Below the pieces are notes generated by a model. It had not been told where the DNA came from and did not search any database. It was given only the letters and a program-made list of their open reading frames with translations. The position numbers were made by a program, and so were the translations under genes. Below, piece after piece: positions 1-8,103 of a stretch of 45,298 bases of DNA (its first letter is position 1; each line of letters begins with the position of its first letter). The DNA comes from Thiogranum sp. (GTDB lineage Bacteria; Pseudomonadota; Gammaproteobacteria; DSM-19610): assembly GCA_030148915.1 (NCBI GenBank), contig JASBSN010000095.1:1-45298 (forward strand), given 5' to 3'.

Positions 1-812
1 CTGAGCAGTTCGTTGATGCCGACTTTAGCACGGGTTTTTTCGTCGACCTTTTTCACAATGACGGCGCAGTACAGGCTGTACTTACCGTCCTTTGAAGGCA
101 GATTGCCCGACACCACCACCGAGCCGGCCGGCACCCTGCCGTACAAAATCTCGTCTTTTTCCCGGTCATAGATACGCGTACTCTGGCCGATGTAGACGCC
201 CATGGAAATGACCGAACCCTGCTCGACGATCACCCCCTCGACAACCTCCGAACGCGCGCCAATGAAACAGTTGTCCTCGATGATAGTCGGTGCCGCCTGC
301 ACGGGTTCCAGCACGCCGCCAATACCCACTCCGCCTGACAAATGCACGTGCTTGCCGATTTGCGCGCACGAGCCCACCGTTGCCCAGGTGTCCACCATGG
401 TGCCGCTGTCGACGTAGGCGCCGATGTTCACATAAGAGGGCATCAACACCACCCCGGAAGCAATATACGATCCGTAGCGCGCCGTGGCCGGCGGTACCAC
501 GCGCACGCCGCCGGCGCGGAATTCACGGGCGTTATAGTCCGAATACTTGGAACTGACTTTGTCGTAATAGTTGGTAAAGCCGCCTTTCATGAACTCGTTG
601 TCCTGAATGCGAAATGACAGCAGCACGGCTTTTTTCAGCCAGTCGTTAACGACCCAGACGCCGTCTTTTTTTTCCGCCACGCGTGCCTCGCCGCTGTCGA
701 GCAGGCGCACGGCCTCGAGGGTGGCTTCCTTGACGTGGGTTTCGACGCTGCGCGGCGTGATGTCCGCGCGTCGTTCAAAGGCTTCGTCGATGGTGGCCTG
801 TAAGTCGCTCAT
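1..812 (-). CDS. dapD: 2,3,4,5-tetrahydropyridine-2,6-dicarboxylate N-succinyltransferase (3' end cut by window)
   Basis: DapD transfers succinyl from succinyl-CoA to tetrahydrodipicolinate, in the cytoplasmic succinylase branch that makes meso-diaminopimelate and lysine. Reading the minus strand from the ATG at 812 gives [15 protein letters not shown], then a hexapeptide-repeat (left-handed beta-helix) region with [35 protein letters not shown] and a C-terminal domain with [18 protein letters not shown]. About 270 codons are present; the family is about 273-275 residues, so only the last few are missing. A GGAGAATCCT segment just before the ATG serves as ribosome binding site. It lies 14 bp downstream of dapC on the same strand, so the two consecutive pathway steps are very probably co-transcribed. 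The assignment is secure. Confidence 0.97.
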   Translation of the reverse strand, partial: MSDLQATIDEAFERRADITPRSVETHVKEATLEAVRLLDSGEARVAEKKDGVWVVNDWLKKAVLLSFRIQDNEFMKGGFTNYYDKVSSKYSDYNAREFRAGGVRVVPPATARYGSYIASGVVLMPSYVNIGAYVDSGTMVDTWATVGSCAQIGKHVHLSGGVGIGGVLEPVQAAPTIIEDNCFIGARSEVVEGVIVEQGSVISMGVYIGQSTRIYDREKDEILYGRVPAGSVVVSGNLPSKDGKYSLYCAVIVKKVDEKTRAKVGINELL

Positions 813-826
813 AGGATTCTCCGGTT

Positions 827-2029
827 TTATAAAGTTTCGACGAAGGCGCGAATGCGTCGCGCGGCTTCGCTGCATTCGTCAATGGGTGCCACCAACGCCA
901 TACGCACGTGGTTGCGCCCGGGATTCCCGGCGCCCGTGTCACGCGACAAATAGGTGCCGGGCAGGACAATAACATTCTGCTGCTGCAGCAGCTCGCGCGA
1001 AAACCGCTCGTCATCGGTTGTCGCCGGGGTGCGCGGCCACAGGTAGAAACTGGCCGGGGGCGTGCTGAGCTCGAGTACCGGCGCCAGTATATCGGTAACG
1101 ACGGCGAATTTTTCCCGGTACAGGCGACGGTTTTCCCGCACGTGCTCCTCGTCGCGCCAGGCGCGCTCGCTGAGCGCCTGGGTCGGCGGCGACATGGCGC
1201 AGCCGTGATAGGTGCGGTAGCGGAAAAAGGCCTCGATCAGCTCGGCGTCGCCGGCGACGAAACCGGAACGCAGGCCGGGCAGACTGGAACGTTTCGACAG
1301 ACTGTGAAACACCAGGCAACGCCGATAAGCCTCGTTGCCCATGGCCGCGGCGGCCTGCAGCAGCCCCGGCGGCGGTTGCTCTTCATCGCTGTAGATTTCC
1401 GCGTAGCATTCGTCCGAGACGATGACAAAGTCGTAGCGCTCGGCGCGTTCGATCAATGCCTGCAGCGCAGCCAAATCGCTGACCTGCCCGGTGGGATTAC
1501 CCGGTGAGCACAGGTAAACCAGCTGACAGCGCTCCCAGGTGGGCGTATCGATGGCGGCAAAATCCGGCAGATAATCATTATCAGCGTTCAGGTTAAAAAA
1601 CGCCGGTTCGGCACCGGCGAGTAATGCAGCGCCCTCGTAGATCTGATAAAAGGGGTTCGGCATCAGCACCAGCGGCCGCGCGCGACGATCGACCAGGCAC
1701 TGCGCCACGGCAAACAGCGCTTCGCGGGTGCCGTTTACCGGCAACACATGGCGCGCCGGGTCGAGACTGCCTGTGGGCAACGCGTAGCGTTGCAGTAACC
1801 ACTCGGCGATAGCCTGACGCAGCGTCCCGCTGCCGCGGGTTGAGGGATATTGCGACAAGCCGTGCAAATGCTCGATCAGCGTCTCGCCAACAAAATCCGG
1901 CACCGCGTGTTGCGGTTCGCCGATAGACAGGCGGATGGCCGGCAAATCAGCCGGCGGCGTCGCGCCGGCGTGCAGCCTCGCCAGGCGCTCGAACGGATAG
2001 GGTTGCAGGCGGGCGAGGTCGGGATTCAT
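827..2029 (-). CDS. dapC: succinyldiaminopimelate transaminase
   Basis: A PLP-dependent fold-type I aminotransferase that converts N-succinyl-2-amino-6-ketopimelate to N-succinyl-L,L-diaminopimelate with glutamate as donor. The N-terminus [16 protein letters not shown] is characteristic of the DapC family. Further landmarks are [23 protein letters not shown] and the PLP-lysine segment [17 protein letters not shown] chose the ATG at 2029 because it begins the family N-terminus; a TTG at 2041 would add four residues. The gene is 400 codons plus stop, the usual length. It precedes dapD, whose substrate arises one step earlier in the same pathway. It diverges from the EamA gene with under 50 bp between start codons, so the two promoters must overlap or lie inside coding sequence. 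Confidence 0.95.
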   Translation of the reverse strand: MNPDLARLQPYPFERLARLHAGATPPADLPAIRLSIGEPQHAVPDFVGETLIEHLHGLSQYPSTRGSGTLRQAIAEWLLQRYALPTGSLDPARHVLPVNGTREALFAVAQCLVDRRARPLVLMPNPFYQIYEGAALLAGAEPAFFNLNADNDYLPDFAAIDTPTWERCQLVYLCSPGNPTGQVSDLAALQALIERAERYDFVIVSDECYAEIYSDEEQPPPGLLQAAAAMGNEAYRRCLVFHSLSKRSSLPGLRSGFVAGDAELIEAFFRYRTYHGCAMSPPTQALSERAWRDEEHVRENRRLYREKFAVVTDILAPVLELSTPPASFYLWPRTPATTDDERFSRELLQQQNVIVLPGTYLSRDTGAGNPGRNHVRMALVAPIDECSEAARRIRAFVETL

Positions 2030-2076
2030 GGAAAACAACAAGGTGTGAGAGAAAAAATGAGAGTATACGGAAACTG

Positions 2077-2958
2077 ATGCTGGGCTCCAATCACCGATTG
2101 CTGCCGATTATCAGCCTGCTGCTGGCCGCCACGCTATGGGGCCTGGTGTGGTATCCGTTGCGGTTGCTCGACGAGCAGGGCATCGGCGGACTGTGGGCCT
2201 CTCTGGTCAGCTACACCGCCGCGCTGATGCTGGGCAGTGTCTGGCTATGGCGCAGCGGCCGCGCCTGGCGTAACAACGGCGCGCTGATGGCCCTGATGGC
2301 CATCGCTGTGGGCTGGTGCAACGTCTCGTTCGTGCTGGCGGTCATCGATGGCAATGTGGTGCGGGTGTTGCTGCTGTTTTACCTGTCGCCATTGTGGGCG
2401 CTCATCCTCGGCTGGCTATTGCTCGGCGAGCACCCGGGGCGACAGGGGCTGGCGGTGTTCGCACTGGCGGTGGGCGGCGGCGTGACCATGCTCTGGGATC
2501 CGCAGATCGGACTGCCCTGGCCGCGTGATCAGGCCGACTGGCTGGCGGTGTCCTCGGGTCTGAGCTTCGCTTTTTCCAATGTGCTGGTGCGTAAGCTGCA
2601 CGCTGTCACGGTACGCGACAAAGCCGCCGCCGACTGGCTGGGCGTGGCAATGGTGGCTGCGGTCTGGATTGTGCTCTCCGGTGAGCCTCTGCCGCAGGCA
2701 CAGGGGACGGTGTGGCTGGGCGCGGTGATGTTGGGTTGGCTGGGTTTCAGCATTATGACCGTCAGCGTGATCTATGGCGTGACGCACATGCCGGTGCACC
2801 GCTCGGCGGTGATTCTACTGTTCGAACTGGTGGTCGGGAGCGTTTCGGCCTTGCTGCTGACCGATGAACAGGTTATGGCGCGTGAATGGCTCGGCGGGGC
2901 ACTGATCGTGTTGGCCGGCTATCTGGCCGCGCATGCCCAGGTGAGAAACACGTCATGA
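2077..2958 (+). CDS. EamA/DMT-superfamily inner-membrane permease
   Basis: A 293-residue very hydrophobic protein with about ten transmembrane segments arranged as two EamA repeats (roughly residues 9-137 and 150-286). Conserved-looking pieces are TLWGLVWYPLRLLDEQG in TM1 and FYLSPLWALILGWLLLGEHP at the end of the first repeat, both typical of drug/metabolite exporters. The substrate cannot be told from sequence; relatives export amino acids or metabolites, and the adjacent dap genes make an amino-acid-related substrate possible but unproven. The ATG at 2077 has only a weak GGAAA upstream. Its stop overlaps the start of the next gene (ATGA at 2955-2958), so the two are translationally coupled. 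Confidence 0.85.
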   Translation: MLGSNHRLLPIISLLLAATLWGLVWYPLRLLDEQGIGGLWASLVSYTAALMLGSVWLWRSGRAWRNNGALMALMAIAVGWCNVSFVLAVIDGNVVRVLLLFYLSPLWALILGWLLLGEHPGRQGLAVFALAVGGGVTMLWDPQIGLPWPRDQADWLAVSSGLSFAFSNVLVRKLHAVTVRDKAAADWLGVAMVAAVWIVLSGEPLPQAQGTVWLGAVMLGWLGFSIMTVSVIYGVTHMPVHRSAVILLFELVVGSVSALLLTDEQVMAREWLGGALIVLAGYLAAHAQVRNTS

Positions 2959-3341
2959 CCGAGGCGCGGATTCACCATGTCAGCGTGGTGGTCGCCGATC
3001 TCCGCGCCGCCCTGCGCTTTTATGTCGACCTGCTTGGCTTGGAGGTTGACGAGGCGCGCCCGTCGATGGGTTTTGATGGCGCCTGGCTGAAGGTGGGCGG
3101 ACAGCAGGTGCACTTGTTGCAGGTGGACAACCCGGATCCTGTCAGCGGGCGTCCGGCGCACGCCGGGCGTGACCGACACCTGGCCCTGCTGGTGCCGAGG
3201 CTGGAGGGCTGGGTGGCGCGCTTGGAGCAGGCGGGCGTGGCGATCACCCGCAGCCGTTCGGGCCGCAAGGCAGTCTTTGCCCGGGATCCGGACGGCAACG
3301 CGGTGGAACTGATCGAGGCGACCGCGCAGCCGGAGGAGTGA
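2955..3341 (+). CDS. VOC (glyoxalase/bleomycin-resistance fold) protein
   Basis: A 128-residue single-domain vicinal-oxygen-chelate protein. The two beta-alpha-beta-beta-beta modules are visible: IHHVSVVVADLRAALRFYVD at the N-terminus and RHLALLVPRLEGWVARLEQA from about residue 74, ending with FARDPDGNAVELIEA. Candidate metal ligands are His8, His75 and Glu118, which match the usual H/H/E pattern. The family includes lactoylglutathione lyases, dioxygenases and resistance proteins that sequester or modify small molecules; the actual substrate is unknown. The ATG at 2955 overlaps the stop of the EamA gene by four bases, which suggests the permease and this enzyme act together. It is the last plus-strand gene before the hairpin-rich gap. 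Confidence 0.88.
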   Translation: MTEARIHHVSVVVADLRAALRFYVDLLGLEVDEARPSMGFDGAWLKVGGQQVHLLQVDNPDPVSGRPAHAGRDRHLALLVPRLEGWVARLEQAGVAITRSRSGRKAVFARDPDGNAVELIEATAQPEE

Positions 3342-3390
3342 GTCAGACGCTTAGTTCGGCAACCTGTGATTTCGTCATCACCAGGCCCAG

Positions 3391-3471
3391 AGGTTGCGTC
3401 GGGTAGCCCCTCGATGGGGCATGCACCGCTTGCGGTGCCCTAAGCCATCGAGGGGCTACCCGATGCAACCT
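3391..3471 (+). repeat. nested palindromic element A
   Basis: The outer arms 3391-3417 and 3445-3471 are 27-nt inverted complements with one non-Watson-Crick pair (3398 with 3464), which is a G-U wobble on the plus strand. Inside lies an asymmetric internal loop, GGCAT (3418-3422) against CCTAAG (3439-3444). An inner perfect 7-bp stem, GCACCGC (3423-3429) with GCGGTGC (3432-3438), is closed by TT. The core 3415-3446 recurs, in inverted orientation, in element B. It could be a REP-like or MITE-like element, or an RNA structure in the 3' region of the VOC transcript. Confidence 0.85.
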
Positions 3472-3525
3472 CGAATCGGCGCGCCGGAAGTTTCGGCGTT
3501 GCAGCACGATCCGGCCTCGGCGCAA

Positions 3526-3610
3526 GCGTGCTCCGAGCGGTGGCAGGATTTTGGCTTAGGGTGCCGCGAGCGGCACATGCACCAAAAACCTGCCACCGCT
3601 CGGAACACGC
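3526..3610 (-). repeat. nested palindromic element B (same core, inverted)
   Basis: The outer arms 3526-3554 and 3582-3610 are 29-nt inverted complements with two mismatches (3548/3588 and 3531/3605; the latter is a G-U wobble if read on the minus strand). Read on the minus strand the core is TGCAT, stem GTGCCGC, loop TC, stem GCGGCAC, then CCTAAG. This is the architecture of element A, but two neighbouring base pairs of the inner stem are exchanged on both sides. The outer arms have no similarity to those of A. Confidence 0.85.
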
Positions 3611-3651
3611 TTAATATAACACCGCGATTTGATTCGGCACGCTTAGTGATT

Positions 3652-3780
3652 CGTCATGCCGGACTTGTTCAGGCATCCACGCCTCTGATCGCTATCGATG
3701 ACTCGCTTCGCTCGCCCTTTGGGCCGCCCTGCGGGCGTTCAACGCGCCAGCGCTTTTGTCTGGCGTACGCCAGAATGGCG
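3652..3780. repeat. imperfect inverted-repeat block with a 16-bp palindrome
   Basis: It begins CGTCATGCCGG and ends CCAGAATGGCG; the ends are inverted complements at 8 of 11 positions. Inside are a small hairpin ATGCCGGA/TCAGGCAT (one mismatch), the stems GCCC-TTT-GGGC (3714-3724) and CGCCC-TGC-GGGCG (3725-3737), and a perfect 16-bp palindrome TCTGGCGTACGCCAGA (3759-3774). The composition resembles mosaic intergenic repeats scattered through proteobacterial genomes; no transposase is present. Confidence 0.6.
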
Positions 3781-3864
3781 GTTAATGAATTAATCAGATG
3801 TTTCCTGAATATTCACCGGGCCCACCGCCACTGGTTGTTGCCTGGCGGGCTAGGGCGGTGGAGC

Positions 3865-5682
3865 TCAGGGCACAATTTCCACCAAGGTTTCGTCGGGGTT
3901 GACGCTGTCGCCCTTGTCGACGTGGATGGCCTGCACGCGGCCGCTGATGGGCGCCTGGATTTCGGTCTCCATTTTCATCGCTTCGGTCACCAGTACCGGG
4001 TCGCCGGCTTTGACTTCGGCGCCGATTTCCACCAGCACCTCGATCACCGTGCCGGGCATGGAGGTGCTGACATCGCCCGGCGCGGTGGCCTTTGGCCGTT
4101 TGCTGCCGCTGACTTTGACGGCCACTGAGCCGTCGTGGCTGTCATCGAGCTCGGCCAGGGTTTCGATCAGGATCTCCTCCGGTACGCCGTCCACGGTCAT
4201 ATAAAAGGGTCGTTCCTGCTGTGTGTGGTGACCGGTGCCGGTGATCTGGATATGGTGCGTTTCGCCATGCAGGGTGACATTGAACTCGGTGGGTTTGAGC
4301 GTATCGGCGCCGGCGGTGCCGGCCTTTTCCAGCGGCTCGGGCGTGAGCGTACCGGCCGCACGATGACTAAGAAAGTCGCGGCCGAGTTCCGGGAACATGG
4401 CGTAGGTGAGGACATCTTCCTCGCTCTGCGCCAGCTCGCCGATGCTCTCACGCAGTTCTTGCATTTCGTTGCTCAGCAGATCAGCCGGGCGTACATCGAT
4501 GATCTGTTCATTACCGATGGCCTGTTGGCGCACCAGGCTGTTGATTTCGCCCGGCGCCCGACCGTAGCGCCCTTGCAGATACAGCTTCACTTCGTTGCTG
4601 ATGGTTTTGTAGCGCTCCCCGGTCAACACATTCAGGACCGCCTGGGTGCCGACGATCTGCGAGGTCGGCGTGACCAGCGGCGGATAACCGAGGTCCTCGC
4701 GCACGCGCGGAATTTCCAGCAATACGTCTTCGATGCGATTCAGCGCCGCTTGTTCGCGCAACTGCGTGTAGAGGTTGGATATCATGCCGCCCGGTACCTG
4801 ATAGACCTGTACGCGAGTGTCCAGGCCGGTCATGTCGCTCTCGAACTGGTGATATTTTTTGCGTACCTCGCGGAAGTAAAAGCCGATCGCCTGCAGTTTC
4901 TTCAGATCCAGCCCGGTGTCGTATTCAGTGCCGGCCAGTGCGGCGACCATGCTTTCAGTGGGGGGATGGGAGGCTCCGCCGGCAAAGGCGGATATGGCCG
5001 TGTCGATGTGTACGCAACCGTTTTCGATCGCTTTAAGTTGGCACATTTCCGCGGTGCCGGCAGTGGCGTGACTGTGCAGGTGGACGGGAATGTCGACGGC
5101 TTTGACCAGTTTTGCCATCAGCTCGGCGGTGACCGCCGGAGTGAGCAGACCGGCCATGTCTTTCAGCGCGATGCTGTTGCACCCCATGCCGGCGAGCTGA
5201 CGTGCCATGGCAACGAACTGGTCGATGCTGTGTACCGGACTGGTGGTGTAGCAGATGGTGCCCTGGGCGTGCTTGCCGGTCTCAAGGACCGCGGCGATGG
5301 CGGTCTCGAGATTACGTGTGTCATTGAGCGCATCGAAAATGCGAAACACGTCGATGCCGTTGTCGGCGGCTTTGCTCACGAAGGCGCGCACCACCTCGTC
5401 GGAGTAATGGCGGTAGCCGAGCAGGTTCTGCCCGCGTAATAACATTTGCAGGCGGGTGTTCGGTAATGCCTGACGCAACTGCCGCAGACGCTCCCAGGGG
5501 TCTTCCTTAAGGTAGCGCAGACAGGCGTCGAAAGTGGCGCCACCCCAGACTTCCAACGACCAGTAGCCTATTTCGTCAAGTTGTGCGCAAGCCGGCAGCA
5601 TATCCGCGGTGCGCAGCCGGGTGGCGATCAGCGACTGGTGTGCATCGCGCAGTATGACGTCTGTTATGTGAACCCTGGACAT
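3865..5682 (-). CDS. pycB: pyruvate carboxylase subunit B (carboxyltransferase + biotin carrier)
   Basis: A 605-residue protein: the carboxyltransferase TIM barrel begins with ITDVILRDAHQSLIATR, with metal and substrate motifs IALKDMAGLL and HLHSHATAGTAEM; a conserved PYC_OADA domain follows; the biotinyl domain ends the protein with the biotin-lysine motif VTEAMKMETEI. The same architecture is used by the oxaloacetate decarboxylase alpha subunit. A biotin carboxylase gene lies immediately upstream and there is no oadB or oadG sodium-pump gene, so anaplerotic ATP-dependent carboxylation of pyruvate to oxaloacetate is the better reading, as in the Pseudomonas two-subunit enzyme. The ATG at 5682 has AGGA nine bases upstream. 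It follows pycA after 23 bp. A Pro-rich linker is not evident between the domains. Confidence 0.9.
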   Translation of the reverse strand: MSRVHITDVILRDAHQSLIATRLRTADMLPACAQLDEIGYWSLEVWGGATFDACLRYLKEDPWERLRQLRQALPNTRLQMLLRGQNLLGYRHYSDEVVRAFVSKAADNGIDVFRIFDALNDTRNLETAIAAVLETGKHAQGTICYTTSPVHSIDQFVAMARQLAGMGCNSIALKDMAGLLTPAVTAELMAKLVKAVDIPVHLHSHATAGTAEMCQLKAIENGCVHIDTAISAFAGGASHPPTESMVAALAGTEYDTGLDLKKLQAIGFYFREVRKKYHQFESDMTGLDTRVQVYQVPGGMISNLYTQLREQAALNRIEDVLLEIPRVREDLGYPPLVTPTSQIVGTQAVLNVLTGERYKTISNEVKLYLQGRYGRAPGEINSLVRQQAIGNEQIIDVRPADLLSNEMQELRESIGELAQSEEDVLTYAMFPELGRDFLSHRAAGTLTPEPLEKAGTAGADTLKPTEFNVTLHGETHHIQITGTGHHTQQERPFYMTVDGVPEEILIETLAELDDSHDGSVAVKVSGSKRPKATAPGDVSTSMPGTVIEVLVEIGAEVKAGDPVLVTEAMKMETEIQAPISGRVQAIHVDKGDSVNPDETLVEIVP

Positions 5683-5705
5683 GGCAGTCCTGCCTTTTCG
5701 TTGAC

Positions 5706-7124
5706 TCAGTGGCCGGCGTGCGCGGCCACGGCGGCGGCGATAACGGCGGCCAGTTCGCGTGCCGGCCGGCTGGTTTTATAGTTGACCAGTTGCGGATGAT
5801 CTTCAACAAACCCGGTATCAAAGTGCCGGGATCTGAACGATTCCACCTGGAGCACTTCGAGGTAGTAGGGGATGGTGGTCTTCACCCCGTAGACACCGGT
5901 GTCGTGCAGTGCGCGCGTGGCGCGGCGTAGCAGTTCGTCCCAGTGCAGCGCCCAGACGGTGATCTTGGCGCACATGGAGTCGTAGTACGGCGGTATGGTA
6001 TAGCCGGTGTAAATGGCGGCATCGGTGCGCACGCCCGGCCCGCCGGGTGCGAAATAACGGGTAATGCGCCCGAAGCTCGGCAGAAAATCGTTCTTCGGGT
6101 CCTCGGCGTTGATGCGAAACTCCATGGCGTAGCCGCGGCGCTGTATGTCCGCCTGGGTGAAGGCCAGCGGCAGGCCCTCGGCGATGCGTATCTGTTCGCC
6201 GACGATGTCGATGCCGGTGATGCTTTCCGTGACGGTGTGCTCGACCTGCAAGCGGGTGTTCATTTCCATAAAGTGAAAGTTATCGTCGCTGTCCATGAGA
6301 AATTCGACCGTGCCGGCATTCTGGTAACCGACAGCGCGCGCGGCGCGAACCGCATAGTCGCCGATCCGGGCGCGTTGTTCGTCGTTCAATTGGGGGGAGG
6401 GTGCAATCTCGATGAGTTTCTGATGACGGCGCTGGATAGAGCAGTCGCGCTCGAACAGATGCACCACGTTGCCGTGTTCGTCGGCGAGGATCTGCACTTC
6501 GATGTGCCGCGGTCGGTCAATGCATTTTTCGACGAAGATCTCCGCGCTGCCGAAGGCCTTGGTGGCTTCGGAGAGCACGCGGTCGTAGTTGCGCTCCAGT
6601 TCCGCGCGATCGTTGCAACGGCGAATGCCGCGCCCACCGCCGCCGGAGGTGGCTTTGAGCATCACCGGGTAGCCGATCGTGTCCGCCAGTCGCAGCGCCT
6701 CGGCGAGGCTGGCGAGATTGGCATCGCTACCGGGCACCACCGGCACGCCGGCTTTCTGCATGCAGATACGGGCTTCGATTTTATTGCCCATGCTACGGAT
6801 CACGCGCGCATCGGGGCCGATGAATTTAATGCCGCGCCGCGCGCAGATATGCGCCAGTTCAGGATTTTCAGACAGAAAGCCGTAGCCGGGGTGCAGGGCG
6901 TCGCAGCCGGTGGCGACCGCCAGATTGACAATGCGGTGGGCGTTGAGATAACCGGCCACCGGGTCCGGCCCTATGTTGTAGGCTTCGCCGGCCTTCTTCA
7001 CGTGCAGGGCGTGACGGTCGGCGTCGCTGTAAATGGCGACCGCTTCGATATCGGCTTCCTGGCAGGCGCGTACGATGCGCACCGCGATCTCTCCGCGGTT
7101 GGCGATCAGAATTCTCTTGAACAC
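5706..7124 (-). CDS. pycA: pyruvate carboxylase subunit A (biotin carboxylase)
   Basis: A 472-residue ATP-grasp biotin carboxylase that carboxylates the biotin on PycB with bicarbonate and ATP. The N-terminal Rossmann-like domain starts MFKRILIANRGEIAVRIVRA; the glycine-rich ATP loop is KATSGGGGRGIRR; the catalytic segment is FHFMEMNTRLQVEHTVTE; FRINAEDP lies in the C-terminal domain. It is about 20 residues longer than AccC of acetyl-CoA carboxylase and sits with pycB rather than accB, which argues for pyruvate carboxylase. The start is a GTG at 7124, preceded by AGGGGG. A minus-strand sigma70-like promoter is visible at 7191-7219. The gene diverges from yceD. Confidence 0.92.
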   Translation of the reverse strand: MFKRILIANRGEIAVRIVRACQEADIEAVAIYSDADRHALHVKKAGEAYNIGPDPVAGYLNAHRIVNLAVATGCDALHPGYGFLSENPELAHICARRGIKFIGPDARVIRSMGNKIEARICMQKAGVPVVPGSDANLASLAEALRLADTIGYPVMLKATSGGGGRGIRRCNDRAELERNYDRVLSEATKAFGSAEIFVEKCIDRPRHIEVQILADEHGNVVHLFERDCSIQRRHQKLIEIAPSPQLNDEQRARIGDYAVRAARAVGYQNAGTVEFLMDSDDNFHFMEMNTRLQVEHTVTESITGIDIVGEQIRIAEGLPLAFTQADIQRRGYAMEFRINAEDPKNDFLPSFGRITRYFAPGGPGVRTDAAIYTGYTIPPYYDSMCAKITVWALHWDELLRRATRALHDTGVYGVKTTIPYYLEVLQVESFRSRHFDTGFVEDHPQLVNYKTSRPARELAAVIAAAVAAHAGH

Positions 7125-7190
7125 TCGCTGGCGCCCCCTGCGACCGGCGGTTTCCGGCGCTGGTACCGGTTTTCACCCAAAGAGCTTGTT

Positions 7191-7219
7191 TTTCTACGCA
7201 AATCGTCCCTCCCTGTCAA
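7191..7219 (-). promoter_or_regulatory. candidate sigma70 promoter for pycAB
   Basis: On the minus strand TTGACA (7219-7214) is followed by a 17-bp spacer and TAGAAA (7196-7191). The -35 is perfect, the -10 matches four of six, and the spacing is ideal. Transcription would start about 60 bases before the pycA GTG. It is predicted from sequence only. Confidence 0.6.
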
Positions 7220-7275
7220 CACTTTCCGGCCCCGGTGGTGGGCCCTTAACCTGTCCATTTTTCAGCATGTTAGCT

Positions 7276-7305
7276 TTGACAGCGTCACTCGTTTGCGGGT
7301 ACTAT
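7276..7305 (+). promoter_or_regulatory. candidate sigma70 promoter for the yceD-rpmF-fab run
   Basis: A perfect -35 TTGACA (7276-7281), an 18-bp spacer and TACTAT (7300-7305, four of six). A start point six or seven bases downstream would lie at about 7311-7312, only three or four bases before the yceD ATG at 7315, giving an almost leaderless message. Confidence 0.55.
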
Positions 7306-7314
7306 CCCGCGCTT

Positions 7315-7812
7315 ATGCTGGATTGTCTCCCGCAGACCATTGAGCCGATCGGGCTCGCCGACGCCGGACGTTCCTTCCGCGGCGAAATCGCCGTGAGTGA
7401 ATTCGAGCGTCTGCGTCCGCTGTTGGCCGACACCGACGGGGTGTTGCAGGTCAGCCTCAGCTTGCGTCGCGATGAGCGGGGTATGCGCGTCGCGGAAGGC
7501 AGTATAGCCGGAGAGATCCGTTTGGTGTGCCAGCGTTGTCTCCAGGCTATGGAGTTTCCCCTGCAGGTGGAATTCCGCCTCGCTATTGTTACCAGCGAGG
7601 CCGAGATCGAACCGTTGCCCCCGGGCTACGAGCCGCTGCTGGCGACAGGTGAGTTGCTGCGCACCGCAGAGGTGATCGAGGACGAGGTGCTGCTCAGGAT
7701 CCCGGCGGTAGCGATGCACAGTGGGGTCGGACGGTGCGATTCGGGTTACCGGAATCGGCCAGTCGCGGAGAAAGACAATCCGTTTTCCATTTTGGAAAAA
7801 CTGAAAACGTAG
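7315..7812 (+). CDS. yceD: YceD / DUF177 family protein
   Basis: A 165-residue member of the DUF177 family, almost always encoded directly before rpmF in proteobacteria; it has been linked to 23S rRNA accumulation or ribosome assembly, though its biochemical role is not settled. The sequence aligns along its length with E. coli Yce[20 protein letters not shown] at the start, the central [17 protein letters not shown] with the conserved CxxC, the acidic [16 protein letters not shown], and the terminal [12 protein letters not shown] chose ATG 7315 because it begins the family N-terminus; an in-frame ATG at 7267 would lie upstream of the promoter. The second conserved Cys-containing segment is present but diverged (SGVGRCDSG). 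It precedes rpmF by 31 bp. Confidence 0.9.
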   Translation: MLDCLPQTIEPIGLADAGRSFRGEIAVSEFERLRPLLADTDGVLQVSLSLRRDERGMRVAEGSIAGEIRLVCQRCLQAMEFPLQVEFRLAIVTSEAEIEPLPPGYEPLLATGELLRTAEVIEDEVLLRIPAVAMHSGVGRCDSGYRNRPVAEKDNPFSILEKLKT

Positions 7813-7843
7813 TCAGACAGCTACATACGCAGGAGATTTTGTC

Positions 7844-8023
7844 ATGGCGGTGCAGAAAAGCCGTAAGACCCCCTCTACACGGGGCATGCGTCGTTCACAC
7901 GATGCACTCAAGACGACCGCGCTGTCGGTCGAGCAGACCACGGGGGAGAAACACCTTCGCCACCACATCAGTCCGGACGGGTATTACCGTGGCCGCAAGG
8001 TCATCAGCAAGGACCTTGACTAA
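7844..8023 (+). CDS. rpmF: 50S ribosomal protein L32
   Basis: A 59-residue basic ribosomal protein of the large subunit. It starts [20 protein letters not shown], the L32 signature, and ends [13 protein letters not shown]. It is of the form without the zinc-binding Cys pair. A strong AGGAGA lies seven bases before the ATG. It sits between yceD and plsX, the conserved arrangement that couples an r-protein to the first phospholipid/fatty-acid gene. A terminator-like hairpin follows 35 bp after the stop, so a large share of transcripts may end after rpmF. Confidence 0.97.
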   Translation: MAVQKSRKTPSTRGMRRSHDALKTTALSVEQTTGEKHLRHHISPDGYYRGRKVISKDLD

Positions 8024-8058
8024 TCCGCCTCGCGGCCTGTCCGCTTTCGCTCCCCTCG

Positions 8059-8100
8059 CACGCTGCTTCGCAACTCCTGTGAAGCAGCGTGTGTTTTTAT
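8059..8100 (+). terminator. intrinsic terminator/attenuator between rpmF and plsX
   Basis: A perfect 11-bp stem, CACGCTGCTTC (8059-8069) with GAAGCAGCGTG (8081-8091), an 11-nt loop and then TGTTTTTAT. The hairpin ends 12 bases before the plsX ATG at 8104, so it would also bury the plsX ribosome-binding region. It can therefore reduce plsX output by stopping transcription, by blocking initiation, or both. Confidence 0.75.
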
Positions 8101-8103
8101 TGC

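Larger units (their letters stand above)
3342..3864. other. hairpin-rich non-coding gap between converging genes
   Basis: About 520 bp separate the stop of the VOC gene (plus) from the stop of pycB (minus). I find no convincing gene here: frames that cross it have no family resemblance and run into pycB antisense. It holds three inverted-repeat structures, given separately (3391-3471, 3526-3610, 3652-3780), and an AT-richer tail (3781-3830). The convergent position fits repeat insertion where no promoter is harmed, and the hairpins may also end transcription from both sides, although none is followed by a good T-run. Confidence 0.8.

Noticed and set aside
3394-4128. 244-codon plus-strand frame across the hairpin gap
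   Set aside because: It begins inside element A, translates the repeats and then runs antisense through the biotin domain of pycB; not a real gene.
4135-5439. 434-codon plus-strand frame opposite pycB
   Set aside because: Antisense shadow of the carboxyltransferase gene; residues are low-complexity Gly/Ala/Val/Asp/His-rich with no recognisable domain.
3865-5682. Sodium-pumping oxaloacetate decarboxylase alpha subunit
   Set aside because: Domain order is the same, but oadB and oadG are missing and a biotin carboxylase gene adjoins, which fits pyruvate carboxylase.
5943-7343. 466-codon open frame on the plus strand opposite pycA
   Set aside because: It is antisense to a clear biotin carboxylase, shows no family motif, and is a by-product of GC-rich codon use.
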